This document shows, in pieces, positions 9,169 to 18,490 of a stretch of DNA of 64,000 bases (the stretch's first letter is position 1; each line of letters starts with the position of its first letter). Both the position numbers and the translations under genes were made by a program. The notes beneath the pieces are model-generated. The model worked only from the letters and a program-made list of their open reading frames with translations. It was not told the origin of the DNA and searched no databases. The stretch is from Methanogenium sp. S4BF (GTDB taxonomy: Archaea > Halobacteriota > Methanomicrobia > Methanomicrobiales > Methanomicrobiaceae): the NCBI RefSeq assembly GCF_029633965.1, contig NZ_CP091277.1, positions 186,001 to 250,000 of the forward strand, in the 5' to 3' direction.

Positions 9169-12100
9169 ATGATGATACTACAAAGAAGGTTGTTAGCTGT
9201 TTTAATTGCCCTTTTATTATGCATAACAGGGGTAACAGCAGCTGGAACAGGGGTGCTGTCCGCATCTGATGTCACTAATGTGGCCCAGGGGCAGAATGGC
9301 ACTGTAACATATACCTTAACAAATGACTTTTCTCCGAAAGTCGGAGCTTTGACGTATAGGGTATATTATGATGAGACGATTGCAACCGCTGTTGCAACAG
9401 AAACCCTTGCGAATGGAGGTGTGGCCCCGGTTGCTCTGGCAAGTGGGATGACATTTACTGTCTCCACTGTATCCGGCATACCCAATGGTGCTGCAAATCT
9501 GTTCAACATCACGTTTACATCGCTGAAAAACGATGGAAGCAGCACAGAGCTTGGTATTGTTCCCATTACAGCTGTGGACGTTAACATTCCTCCAACAAAT
9601 CTGCTTGGAGCAATTACCATTGCAAACGGCACCTTCACCACAAAGGATGATGTTGCCCCGGTAATCGTTAACATTACCACGCCTTCCAATGTTGGCAAAA
9701 ACTTCCAGATTACCGGATACATCAACGAAGTAGGCGGATTGCCTACGGCAACTGCCACCCTGACGAACGGCACGTACACAAGCGCCCCTTATGCGCTTAC
9801 TCTCACTGATATCGGCAATGGGTATTATACGTATGCCGCTGCTGCATCATGGGATGTTTTTGAGGATGGCATCACCCTGACTGTTAATGCAGAAGATCCA
9901 GCAGGACATTCTGCAATCCCGAAACAGACAGTACTCAATGTCAAGAATGTTGGCTTCTCGAACCCTTCACCTGTGGGTTACATTAACACTGTTCCCGTAT
10001 CTGCTTCGGTATTCATGTCACAGATGGACACCACTACAGTGAACATGACCATCGGTGATGGTTCCACTTCAACAGATCTTGTTGTTTCAATTGTCGGTGA
10101 TTATGCATACGGCGCCCTTCCTGTCCTTGGTGACGGTATCTATTGGGTGAATGCCACCGGTACTGATACAATCTCAGCAGGGGAGCATTATCTCAACTGG
10201 ACATATACCCTTGACACAACTTCGCCATTACTGAATGCGATGGTTACCGATTCTGATGGTGACGGGTATATTGAAGCAAATGAAGTCCTGACCTTCGACT
10301 GGACAGTCTCGTCAGACGGTGTCAGTGGATTCAAGAATGTCTCAATAGTTGAGCCATCCACAGGCGATGTTCTCTGGACATCCGCTGTGCAGGTGGGCAG
10401 TGCCCAGCAGACTATTACGACCGGAAACCGTGACCTCTCATTCCGTGCCTATGACAATGCAGGAAACTTCGCAGCCTACGATTTCCATCTCTACAACAAC
10501 TATGTTGCATGGGTAAACTCAACCAAGATGGGCACTATTTCAGGACTGGACACTGAGTTTACCTCTATGGTCGACATGGACCGGACAGCATCCAGTATGA
10601 TCACGCTCTACAATGGCCGCAGTATCTCTCTCCCTGACATCGGAACAGTTACCCGTCAGGTTGAGAATGTTGGTCAGGTTACGAGTGACACATACGTAAC
10701 CGTTGACAACCGTGCGAATGCTACCTATGCAGGCACAGACACCTACCAGACTCTCTGGGCATATGAACCTTCAGACATCATTGATTTCCGTGTAATCGCT
10801 CCTGCTATCACACGTGCAAATATCGTGATGATGGAGGCAAATGAATCGTATCTCAATGATCTCATCGATTCAGGGTCCGCAGGCGGCATCAACTACACAC
10901 AACTGGTGAAAAACAGTGCCTACATCTTCATTGATGGAGGGTGGACCAAGATTACCGTCAACCCTGATGGTTCTTACACTCAGGATATCCAGAGAGGAAA
11001 CCCGCTCACCGCATCCGGCAACATCACACAGATGATGAAGAACCCTGCGAATCAGGTGGACATTTCCTCAGGGTTCCGCATGAGCACTGACTGTGTCGCA
11101 TTTGATGCAATCACCACACCTGATGTCGGTGACTATGCTCTTGCAGCACTTGCCTTTGACGGTGACCGTATTGGTGTCATTGCAATGATGCCGGTTGTTA
11201 TCCTTGAGACCACAGACCAGGGCACTATCTCTGCAGACACCGTTGTGGTGAACGGGACTTTTGATGCCAGTGTCAATTCCAACTGCAAGTACTTCGAAGT
11301 GATGCTCTACCGCGACACTGAGTACAATGCAACAGCAATGGTTGATTTCTCGACACTCAACTATGACATGGTGACCGTGGATCTTTCCGCAGGCGGTGCG
11401 GCCACAGAGAGACTCTGGCACAACATCTACATCACCCCTGGTGCTGGAAAGTATGCATCCGCTAAGAATGCCAACACGCTGACATTTAATGTGAGTGGTC
11501 TTGAAACAGGCAGTTACAAGGCAGTGCTGGCTGGTCTCAGCAACAATGGAACCGCACAGCTCCTTGGTGTGCATGACCTGACCATCATAGACTCTACCGT
11601 CCTGAATATCACTAATGTTGGTGTCACGACGGGTACAACCGCTGCATCAGTTACCTGGACTACAAACATTGCAGCAAACAGCACAGTGGAATACGGTACA
11701 ACCGTTGCCTATGGGAACACGATGTCTGATGCGGCCTATGTGCTTGCCCACAGCATGATTGTCACCGGACTTTCACCCAGTACCGTCTACCATTACCGCA
11801 TCGTCTCCTATGACGCGTCCGGCAACATGGCTGTCACCGGTGATGCTACCTTCATTACGAAGTCATCCGGCGGCGGTGGCGGCGGTGGCGGCGGTGGCGG
11901 TTTCGTCCCCACAACCACACCGGTTCAGACGTTCACAACAACCGGACAGCTCCAGACTGATATCAATGGTGTTGTCCAGAATGGAATCGTAGTCTCTTCA
12001 GCCGATGGCCTTGCATCAGTATCTGTTGGCGAGGGAGTCACTGCACTCAATGCCAACGGACTGCCGCTTGAGGATATTACTATCCAGGCAACAGATGGTA

Positions 12101-12564
12101 TTCCTTCACCAGGCTCCTCAGCATTTACCTTTGCAGGCCACGCTGTGGAACTGGGCCCCTCGGGTGCAACCTTCAGTCCGGCGATAGAACTGACCTTCCA
12201 GCTCACTGAAGAAGAGTGGAACAAACTTGCAGCAGGCGAATCATTTGTCATAAAATGGTACAATGAAGCGCTCGGAGAATGGGAGGATATTCCAACCAGT
12301 GTTAATCCGTACAACCACACCGTTATCGGTGAGATTAGCCACTTCAGCACATTCGCTCTCTTCAAGCAGATTGTTGAAACCCCAACCCCGGTCGTGACAC
12401 AGACCCCGGCACCAACGGATGTACCGGGTGAAACCCCTGTGCCCACTGAAACAGGTGGCGAGGGTACTCAGACCGGCGGGTTCCCGTGGATCTGGGTCAT
12501 TGTGGTAATTGTCCTTATTGCTGTCATCGGCGGTGGATATTACTACATGCAGCAGAAGAAGTAA
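9169..12564 (+). CDS. Large membrane-anchored surface protein with cohesin-like, FN3-like and PGF-pre-PGF-like domains
   Basis: A 1131-residue protein. Residues 1-24 are a signal peptide, and about 25-155 form a cohesin-like domain (GALTYRVYYDETIA). Ig-like domains follow, then a fibronectin-III-like domain of the purple-acid-phosphatase type (about 815-895, SVTWTTN and STVYHYRIVSYD). A run of eleven Gly (about 901-911) leads into a domain resembling the archaeal PGF-pre-PGF domain (about 925-1065, ending ISHFSTFALF). A TP-rich linker precedes one membrane helix (about 1106-1125) and MQQKK. Many NxT/S sites suggest N-glycosylation. It is the last of the four-gene run and the best candidate for the wall-anchored scaffold. 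There is no dockerin. Start is the first of two adjacent ATGs. Confidence 0.82.
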   Translation: MMILQRRLLAVLIALLLCITGVTAAGTGVLSASDVTNVAQGQNGTVTYTLTNDFSPKVGALTYRVYYDETIATAVATETLANGGVAPVALASGMTFTVSTVSGIPNGAANLFNITFTSLKNDGSSTELGIVPITAVDVNIPPTNLLGAITIANGTFTTKDDVAPVIVNITTPSNVGKNFQITGYINEVGGLPTATATLTNGTYTSAPYALTLTDIGNGYYTYAAAASWDVFEDGITLTVNAEDPAGHSAIPKQTVLNVKNVGFSNPSPVGYINTVPVSASVFMSQMDTTTVNMTIGDGSTSTDLVVSIVGDYAYGALPVLGDGIYWVNATGTDTISAGEHYLNWTYTLDTTSPLLNAMVTDSDGDGYIEANEVLTFDWTVSSDGVSGFKNVSIVEPSTGDVLWTSAVQVGSAQQTITTGNRDLSFRAYDNAGNFAAYDFHLYNNYVAWVNSTKMGTISGLDTEFTSMVDMDRTASSMITLYNGRSISLPDIGTVTRQVENVGQVTSDTYVTVDNRANATYAGTDTYQTLWAYEPSDIIDFRVIAPAITRANIVMMEANESYLNDLIDSGSAGGINYTQLVKNSAYIFIDGGWTKITVNPDGSYTQDIQRGNPLTASGNITQMMKNPANQVDISSGFRMSTDCVAFDAITTPDVGDYALAALAFDGDRIGVIAMMPVVILETTDQGTISADTVVVNGTFDASVNSNCKYFEVMLYRDTEYNATAMVDFSTLNYDMVTVDLSAGGAATERLWHNIYITPGAGKYASAKNANTLTFNVSGLETGSYKAVLAGLSNNGTAQLLGVHDLTIIDSTVLNITNVGVTTGTTAASVTWTTNIAANSTVEYGTTVAYGNTMSDAAYVLAHSMIVTGLSPSTVYHYRIVSYDASGNMAVTGDATFITKSSGGGGGGGGGGGFVPTTTPVQTFTTTGQLQTDINGVVQNGIVVSSADGLASVSVGEGVTALNANGLPLEDITIQATDGIPSPGSSAFTFAGHAVELGPSGATFSPAIELTFQLTEEEWNKLAAGESFVIKWYNEALGEWEDIPTSVNPYNHTVIGEISHFSTFALFKQIVETPTPVVTQTPAPTDVPGETPVPTETGGEGTQTGGFPWIWVIVVIVLIAVIGGGYYYMQQKK

Positions 12565-12579
12565 AAACAATAAATCCAC

Positions 12580-12586
12580 TTTTTTT
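12580..12586 (+). terminator. T-run terminator after the surface-protein cluster
   Basis: Seven consecutive T on the coding strand lie 16 bp after the last stop codon of the four-gene surface cluster. Archaeal intrinsic termination uses such U-tracts without needing a hairpin. Confidence 0.5.
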
Positions 12587-12925
12587 GTTCATTTCATAAA
12601 AATTAGATATCTGCAACAGGTTCCGTCAGAGAATGGCCGGATTCTAATAAAATACGATACATCCTTGAGATTTCTGTCTCATTTACTCCTGTCTCTGAAT
12701 AGCAAAACTGTGGCATCCCGCTGACAGGTGGCTTTCAGGTATTCATCCGGGGCAGGCTATGGACAGGTATGATTTATGTGTTCATACCCCTCCTTTGTTC
12801 TGCGATACATAACAGCGCGGGGGTGTTCCCTGCTGTCTGTTTTTTTTATGATTGCGACAACAGTGGTGAAAATCCCCGTCAAAAAGAATGATGAGTTCCG
12901 GTGGTGCCGAATGGGTTTCATCGAG
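12587..12925. other. Intergenic stretch without a supported gene
   Basis: About 340 bp separate the surface cluster from the next promoter. A 63-codon frame starting at 12776 on the plus strand has no ribosome-binding site and a composition unlike a real protein here. I see no RNA gene, repeat or mobile element. Confidence 0.5.
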
Positions 12926-12926
12926 A

Positions 12927-12948
12927 TTTATAAAACTATATATTTTTA
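12927..12948 (+). promoter_or_regulatory. Archaeal TATA box upstream of the small ORF and DUF1616 gene
   Basis: Two overlapping A/T boxes, TTTATAAAA and TATATATTTTTA, stand out of GC-richer flanks. Initiation about 25 bp downstream would fall near 12957-12967. That is only 7-17 bases before the ATG at 12974 and about 200 bases before the DUF1616 start. Confidence 0.6.
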
Positions 12949-12973
12949 TGGTTTTATAGTAAAATAAATTAAG

Positions 12974-13147
12974 ATGATTCGAAATAATGTCGGGTCTGTT
13001 GACAATTATATTCCGTCAAGGATGCAGAGTTCGGACTGGCTTCAGGCAGCAGCATCCGGGGTGTATTCTCTCCCATCCCCTGGTGGATGCCTGACTGTGC
13101 ATTCTGGTGATATGACTCCCGGTATGCGGACATCTGCATCTGAATAG
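12974..13147 (+). CDS. Possible 57-residue leader peptide or small protein
   Basis: An ATG just downstream of a strong TATA box opens a 57-codon frame ending in TAG 18 bp before the DUF1616 start. No Shine-Dalgarno sequence precedes it, so translation would be near-leaderless. The peptide is hydrophilic, has no signal peptide or membrane segment, contains one Cys, and is rich in Ser, Gly and Pro. I recognise no family. It may be a real small protein, a leader peptide for the gene below, or chance. Confidence 0.3.
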   Translation: MIRNNVGSVDNYIPSRMQSSDWLQAAASGVYSLPSPGGCLTVHSGDMTPGMRTSASE

Positions 13148-13165
13148 TATTCCTTTCTGATAGTT

Positions 13166-14158
13166 ATGACAAAATCTCCAACAACAGAAGACCTGTACAC
13201 CGCCTTTGGATCAGGCATATGGTTTCGTGATCTTGCAGCTATCCTGCTCTGGTTAGGCATTGCCGTGCTTACCATATATGTGCCATATCTGAATGAAAGT
13301 CCGCTGAGGATTATCTTTGCCCTTCCGGTTGTGCTCTTTATTCCGGGATACGCGCTCATTGCGGCACTCTTCCCCGGGAAAAAAGAAATTGACACCCTTG
13401 AGCGGGTTGCCCTCTCCTTTGGACTCTCAATAGCAGTGGTACCGCTGATAGGGCTTGCGCTGAACTACACCCCGTGGGGAATACGGCTGGACCCGATTGT
13501 TCTCTCACTGGTCCTCTTTACGGTTCTTATGGTCCTTGTCGCCCATTTCCGCCGTGCACTGCTGGCCCCGGAGGAGCGGTTTACTTTGCCGGTACGGGAC
13601 TGGTATGAGGAAGCAAAGACTGAACTCTTCTCTGAAGACCAGAGTCCTCTTGACCGTGCCCTTTCATATATTCTCATAATTGCTATTCTCGCGGCAGTCA
13701 TCACAACCGTATATGTGATCGTTGTGCCAAAAGAGGGTGAGCACTTTACGGAATTTTATATTCTGGGCGAGGGGGGGGTGGCGGCAGATTATCCTGACCG
13801 TTTTACCGTGGGCACCCCGCAGTCGGTGATCATTGGAGTCGGGAACCATGAATACAAACCTGTTGATTATATTATCGAGACCTGGGCAATGAACCAGACA
13901 TGGATTGCTGAAGAAAACAGGTCAGAAATCTATGCAATGGGACTCTTAGACAGGATTCCGGTAACCGTTATCCACAATGAAACGACTGAGATTCCTTATA
14001 ATTTTACGGTTACCGATAATGAAACGAACAGAATTCAGTTCCTTCTCTTCATGGACACCGTGCCTGATAATGCTGTCTCCGGCGCTGAACGGGTCAATGC
14101 GTCGTATCGGGACCTTCATCTCTGGGTGGATGTGCGCCCTGCATACGACCAAAGGTAA
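13166..14158 (+). CDS. DUF1616 family membrane protein
   Basis: A 330-residue protein with a cytoplasmic N-terminus and four hydrophobic segments in the first 125 residues (near 20-40, 47-70, 80-100, 107-125). A soluble stretch and another membrane helix (about 165-190) follow. The C-terminal extracytoplasmic beta-domain (about 200-330) has several NxT/S sites. The pattern FALPVVLFIPGYALIAALFP is the hallmark of DUF1616, a family found in methanogens next to cell-surface and glycan genes; its biochemical role is not established. The gene converges on the membrane-protein gene to its right, and their coding ends overlap by 65 bp. Confidence 0.8.
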   Translation: MTKSPTTEDLYTAFGSGIWFRDLAAILLWLGIAVLTIYVPYLNESPLRIIFALPVVLFIPGYALIAALFPGKKEIDTLERVALSFGLSIAVVPLIGLALNYTPWGIRLDPIVLSLVLFTVLMVLVAHFRRALLAPEERFTLPVRDWYEEAKTELFSEDQSPLDRALSYILIIAILAAVITTVYVIVVPKEGEHFTEFYILGEGGVAADYPDRFTVGTPQSVIIGVGNHEYKPVDYIIETWAMNQTWIAEENRSEIYAMGLLDRIPVTVIHNETTEIPYNFTVTDNETNRIQFLLFMDTVPDNAVSGAERVNASYRDLHLWVDVRPAYDQR

Positions 14159-14906
14159 GTATCATCTCCTTATTTTCCGGTGAGGGGGAGATTCCCTCTA
14201 TTTTCCAGACCTCTCCGGTCCCTGCAGCAAGCATACATCCTGCAAGACTGCAGGGGGGGCAGGGGGCAATCTCACAGATCTTGAGGGATTCGGAGCGTAC
14301 CCGTTCACAGGCGCCCGTAAACCTGAAACCTGAGAATTTTACAACAATGCTCTCTCCTTCTTCTGTCACTAAAACATTGTCTGCCGCATGCATCAGATCA
14401 CGTTGTGCTTCTGCAATGGCGGTGCAGATGTCCGGGATGTCATGAGGTATCTGAAGTTCACCGGACGTACGAAGGTTCTCCATAACCGGCATTGCAGAAG
14501 GGACAGAATAGATACCTCCGCTTTCCGGTTGAGCCACAATTGCGGTGATGCCCGGTTTTGGGATACTTTGTGTACCGCCTGCCGGATTGAACTGCCTGAC
14601 ATCCATGCCCTCCGGAATGAAATGTGCAGGACCTGATGCCCCCAGTTCAGCAGCAACCAGAGCATAGCTGATCATAAGGCCGGTTGAGAAAAACGATGCC
14701 ACATCTGCCGGAATACCCTCATCGGGCCGTGTCACCATCAGGAATACGGCACCCAGAAAGCAGGCACATGATGCAACAACCAGAGTTGCTGCCGGCAGAT
14801 CGGTTCTTTCGGTGATAAACACCGGAAGGATGAGCAATACTGCAATCACTATCAGAAGTAACGGTGACTGATATTCTTTTGGAATTTTTTTATTCATCTG
14901 AATCAT
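14094..14906 (-). CDS. Uncharacterised membrane protein, end of the MoxR/DUF58 run
   Basis: A 270-residue protein with three hydrophobic segments in the first about 100 residues, then a soluble domain holding a Cys-rich patch (CEIAPCPPCSLAGC, about 217-230) that could bind a metal or form disulfides. I do not recognise the family. The start at 14906 overlaps the end of the preceding membrane-protein gene; a second ATG at 14897 (ATGAATAA) is an equally good translationally coupled start. Its last about 20 codons lie antisense to the end of the DUF1616 gene. Context suggests an envelope role alongside the DUF58/MoxR proteins. Confidence 0.65.
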   Translation of the reverse strand: MIQMNKKIPKEYQSPLLLIVIAVLLILPVFITERTDLPAATLVVASCACFLGAVFLMVTRPDEGIPADVASFFSTGLMISYALVAAELGASGPAHFIPEGMDVRQFNPAGGTQSIPKPGITAIVAQPESGGIYSVPSAMPVMENLRTSGELQIPHDIPDICTAIAEAQRDLMHAADNVLVTEEGESIVVKFSGFRFTGACERVRSESLKICEIAPCPPCSLAGCMLAAGTGEVWKIEGISPSPENKEMILTFGRMQGAHPPRDEGPDTTH

Positions 14907-15336
14907 TCCTCATTGTCCGTGCTATCGCTTCTTCCCGTACAAATGCTGAAATGACAAGGATTATACAGAGAATCATAAGCCCGGCAGTCCACCAGCCGGT
15001 ATGATACATCATCTGTGATGCTGTACCGAGGATGGTGAGAGATATGAATGTTGCTATGAGCAGTTTTATTTTGTTTTCCCCTGCAATCGCCGCAAAGAGG
15101 CATCCTTCACAGATAATAGCTGTAATATATGACCCATACGCAGACCCGTAGACCAGCAGCTGACCGACAGCGAGAATATACAGGTCAGTATCGTCTGTTT
15201 TCCACAGGATTACCATACCTGCGAGGATGATACTTCCCGGAATAATGATCTCCGCTCTGCCCCCAATGGCAAGAGTTGCCATCGCAGCAAGGATTGCAAT
15301 ACCGATACATCCTGTTCTCCATCTGCCGGACATCAT
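14890..15336 (-). CDS. Small integral membrane protein
   Basis: A 148-residue, nearly all-hydrophobic protein with about five membrane helices and a short charged tail. Its ATG overlaps the stop of the DUF58 gene (ATGA) and is preceded by GAGGTGAT, so translation is probably coupled. No family is recognised. Its position between the DUF58 gene and another membrane protein suggests it is a membrane partner of that module. Confidence 0.65.
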   Translation of the reverse strand: MMSGRWRTGCIGIAILAAMATLAIGGRAEIIIPGSIILAGMVILWKTDDTDLYILAVGQLLVYGSAYGSYITAIICEGCLFAAIAGENKIKLLIATFISLTILGTASQMMYHTGWWTAGLMILCIILVISAFVREEAIARTMRNDSDE

Positions 15337-16613
15337 GGTATCACCTCGAGGGAACGAACGTTAAAGAACTCGGCTTCCTTCCTGATCTCGTCTCTGACTG
15401 CTTCTTTTGGAAGGAATATTCGCACCGGGCGGTGCAGTGCATACGCAGCGGATGCCATGGCCCAGATATGGCTGAGGTCCCCTGTTCCGGTTGTGTAACA
15501 ATGAATTTCTGTATCCCGGGATGACACCAGTATGCGATGCACCGTTTCTTCAAACCCGATTCGGTCTGCTGACCGGGAAAATGTCCCGACAGCTGTCTGT
15601 GCTACAGGGGTGAGCGGCATCTCTTCGCCTGCATTCCGCATCTGTATTGCAAGCATTATGGGAGCATATGCCCGGTAGAGTGACTGGATGCGCTTTTTCG
15701 GGGTGAGTGTCGCGGAAAGTTCATGAAAAATGTTTGCCCCCGGCAGTATATCCCTGATTGCCACAATCTCGCACCCTGCCAGAATAATTATCCGGGACGA
15801 TTCGCGCTGTTCCTGTAGCCCTGCAATTCGTTGGATGACTGCCTTTCGTACGCTGGAAAATATCTCTTCTGTGGCATCTTTTGTGTCGTCAGGCAGATCG
15901 ATCACCACTGCTGCTGTCCCTCCTTCACTGCCGGTATATTCACGCACATATGTCGTGCCGTACCTGGCCGTCATCTTCCAGTCAATGGATTTGACATCAT
16001 CTCCCTGACGGTATTCCCGGAATGAACGGATACCGCTGCTTTTCAGCGGGGTTCGTTTCATGGTTTCGTTGTCCCCATACCATCCCAAACCTTCATGTCC
16101 AAGGCCATTTTCAGGGAATACAAAGAGATCCGGACCCTGAAGGGATGATTTCATGACTGGGACCGTAATAGTAAAGAAGGCATCCGAACAGCGGATGATG
16201 ACCCCCCCGGGATGAATGGTGCCATGGGCAAGAGGCCGGAAGGAGTACTGCAGGGTGCATGTGCCCCCACCATCGGGGATGATAACAGTTGTTTCTCCGG
16301 CAATATCAGTGGCGGAATCGGGAAGGATCTCTTCAGCCTCAAATCGATATCCGGGCACTGCCTGACAGGTGAGGGTTGTTATCATCTGTATCCGGGTGCC
16401 CGAGCGGGAAAACCGCTCTTTTGTCTGGCGCTCTCCTGTCAGGTAATGTGTAGCTGTCCGGGCAGCAGAAATTCCGGCATGCAGGGAAAGGAGGAGAAAA
16501 AGCCACAGGGCACCTCCTGCAAAGAAAAATGCCGGGTCATCGAAGATCCATGCAGATACAACACATGCCCCCCCAAGGAGCATCACTGCCCTGCAGAGGC
16601 GTGTCGGCTGCAC
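15333..16613 (-). CDS. DUF58 domain protein (MoxR-associated)
   Basis: A 426-residue protein with two N-terminal hydrophobic segments (about 8-45), a beta-rich middle and the DUF58 core. The signature near residues 190-225 (GIRSFREYRQGDDVKSIDWK, then an Arg/Tyr-rich stretch) is diagnostic. A von Willebrand A-like fold follows (VVIDLPDD). DUF58 proteins are partners of MoxR AAA+ ATPases, thought to help assemble or activate envelope complexes. The start is a GTG four bases after the moxR stop; an ATG ten codons in is the alternative. It forms one run with the MoxR gene upstream. Confidence 0.85.
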   Translation of the reverse strand: MQPTRLCRAVMLLGGACVVSAWIFDDPAFFFAGGALWLFLLLSLHAGISAARTATHYLTGERQTKERFSRSGTRIQMITTLTCQAVPGYRFEAEEILPDSATDIAGETTVIIPDGGGTCTLQYSFRPLAHGTIHPGGVIIRCSDAFFTITVPVMKSSLQGPDLFVFPENGLGHEGLGWYGDNETMKRTPLKSSGIRSFREYRQGDDVKSIDWKMTARYGTTYVREYTGSEGGTAAVVIDLPDDTKDATEEIFSSVRKAVIQRIAGLQEQRESSRIIILAGCEIVAIRDILPGANIFHELSATLTPKKRIQSLYRAYAPIMLAIQMRNAGEEMPLTPVAQTAVGTFSRSADRIGFEETVHRILVSSRDTEIHCYTTGTGDLSHIWAMASAAYALHRPVRIFLPKEAVRDEIRKEAEFFNVRSLEVIP

Positions 16614-16616
16614 GCC

Positions 16617-17591
16617 TCAGGGCACCCCGACAGTATCAAGGATTTGCCGGATGACGGCTGAACTGTTTGTTCCGCTGATCTCTGCCTCACGCTTAAGAAT
16701 GATCCTGTGCTGAAGTGCCTTCAGGGCTACTGCCTTCACGTCGTCAGGAATTACATAATCACGACGTTCAATTGCTGCTTTTGCCCTGCTTCCCCGGAGG
16801 AGAGCAATCGATCCACGGCTGCTTGAACCCAGTGCAATATCTGCATGCTCCCGTGTAGCCATGATAATATCCCTGATATAGGAAAGAATCTCTTCTCCTG
16901 CGTGGATCTGCTTTACACACTCGATATCGGCGATAATGGCCTCCCGGTTAAAAAACGGGGAGAGCTCATCTGAAAATTTCTTCCAGTTGAGTGTGCCGTC
17001 CTGTTCACGCCGGACAACTTCAAGCTCCTCTTCCCCGGAGAGGTGTGTAGCATAGACTGAGAACATAAACCGATCTTTCTGTGCCTCGATAAGGGGGAAC
17101 GTTCCCTCAAATTCTGTGGGGTTCTGCGTTGCAATGGTAAAGAACGGATGGGGCAGTTCATATCCAATCCCGTCAATTGTTGCCTGTTTCTCTGAGAGTG
17201 CCTCAATAAACGCACTCTGTGTTTTGGGTGAGAGGCGGTTTATTTCATCGATGAGTAGGAAGTTGGTAAATATGGGTCCTTTCCTCAGCTCAAACCTCTT
17301 CTCGTCAGCATTCCAGAACTGGATGCCGATGACATCTGCCGGCTGACTGTCGACAGAACACTGAAACCGGTTAAATTTACACCCTGATAGAATTGCGCAG
17401 GTCTTTGCGAGGGTTGTCTTTGCAGTGCCGGGCACCCCTTCAATGAGGATATGCCCTTCTGAAAGAATGGAGATGACGATCATTTCAATAAGCTCGTCAT
17501 TTCCGACAACCAACCGTTTAATCTCATCCCGCATCCGGATGAAATTATCTGAGATATGTGTGACTGATTCTGTTTGTTTGTATTCTGTCAT
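16617..17591 (-). CDS. MoxR-family AAA+ ATPase
   Basis: A 324-residue AAA+ protein with Walker A GVPGTAKT, Walker B LLIDEINR, sensor 1 (ATQNPTEFEGTFPL) and a C-terminal lid domain. This is the standard MoxR length and motif order. MoxR ATPases act as chaperones that remodel partner complexes, typically together with VWA or DUF58 proteins, as in the next gene. It sits between the DUF4350 gene (upstream) and the DUF58 gene (downstream) with short gaps, consistent with one transcript. Confidence 0.92.
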   Translation of the reverse strand: MTEYKQTESVTHISDNFIRMRDEIKRLVVGNDELIEMIVISILSEGHILIEGVPGTAKTTLAKTCAILSGCKFNRFQCSVDSQPADVIGIQFWNADEKRFELRKGPIFTNFLLIDEINRLSPKTQSAFIEALSEKQATIDGIGYELPHPFFTIATQNPTEFEGTFPLIEAQKDRFMFSVYATHLSGEEELEVVRREQDGTLNWKKFSDELSPFFNREAIIADIECVKQIHAGEEILSYIRDIIMATREHADIALGSSSRGSIALLRGSRAKAAIERRDYVIPDDVKAVALKALQHRIILKREAEISGTNSSAVIRQILDTVGVP

Positions 17592-17611
17592 TCGTACCCC
17601 CTTGTATCGTA

Positions 17612-18490
17612 TTATAATACTCTGCGTGCGTATGCAGCGCAGATAATGCCTGTTATTAGCAGTATGGCAAATATTTTAATAACTGTTGTGCTTTTCGCGC
17701 CGGTAACCGCCTGAAGGGCTCCCTCTGTCATGAATGGCTGTGAGGTGATGGTATCATAGGAAGCATTCATACCGGTTACAAGATTCCCCCTGATCTGTGC
17801 GTTATCCCGTTCTGATACTGTGAAATCCATGCTGTTGATCAGAATGCCGCTGTCTGAAAGAATGATGACCTCCCCGTCTTCAATACCTTCACGAGCCATC
17901 ACCGCTTCTTTGCCAAAAGTCTCCGTGCCGTCTGCCCTCCCGTTGCTGTTCCTGTCAATCCATGAGATGACCGATGTCTCAAGCAGAGTCTCGCCGCCGG
18001 TCAGTGTTGATGGCTGATTGAGGGCGATGCTCCCCACATTCTCAAGAAGTCTGTGGTCCTGTGCCCGGTAAGCGATTACCATTCTCGGGTCGGCGTATTC
18101 CATATCTATGCTTGAAAGGACCGATTCGTGGATTCTTATCGTGCTTCCTGCCGCTTCCAGAATGCTGTTTGCCGATTCATTTTTCGCAATTATTATGAGC
18201 GTTCCGCCGTTTCTCACAAACTGAATGATACTGTCTCTCGCCTCTCCTTCCGGCAGAACCGCAGGCTCGACCAGGATAAACGTATCCGGAGGTGCTGAAC
18301 CCAGCAGGGCATCGGATGTGGCAGCAGTCGCGCCTGCCCTTTCAAGTTGATCATAGAACGCCGAGGTTCCGTTCCATCCCCCGTTATACCGGGATAATTC
18401 AGCATCTGTTGAGGAGAGATAGCTGAGTATAACAATGCCTGCCAGCACCAGCGCTGCGACGACCAGTATGTTTCCTGTGGTATGTTTCAT
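17612..18490 (-). CDS. DUF4350-like membrane protein
   Basis: A 292-residue protein with an N-terminal membrane helix (about 8-24), an extracytoplasmic domain and a C-terminal helix (about 270-287). Motifs YNGGWNGTSAFYDQL and FVRNGGTLIII fit the DUF4350 family, which has a type-1 glutamine-amidotransferase-like fold without known catalysis and is usually encoded with MoxR and DUF58. Its ATG overlaps the stop of the upstream gene by 4 bp. Function is unknown; a role in envelope assembly is inferred from the neighbourhood. Confidence 0.75.
   Translation of the reverse strand: MKHTTGNILVVAALVLAGIVILSYLSSTDAELSRYNGGWNGTSAFYDQLERAGATAATSDALLGSAPPDTFILVEPAVLPEGEARDSIIQFVRNGGTLIIIAKNESANSILEAAGSTIRIHESVLSSIDMEYADPRMVIAYRAQDHRLLENVGSIALNQPSTLTGGETLLETSVISWIDRNSNGRADGTETFGKEAVMAREGIEDGEVIILSDSGILINSMDFTVSERDNAQIRGNLVTGMNASYDTITSQPFMTEGALQAVTGAKSTTVIKIFAILLITGIICAAYARRVL

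Noticed and set aside
11870-11901. GGC/GGT triplet repeat as a possible structural or regulatory DNA repeat
   Set aside because: It is in frame and encodes an eleven-Gly linker between two domains of the anchored surface protein.
12776-12967. 63-codon plus-strand frame in the 12.6-13.0 kb gap
   Set aside because: No ribosome-binding site, overlaps the TATA box of the next gene, and no protein-like pattern.
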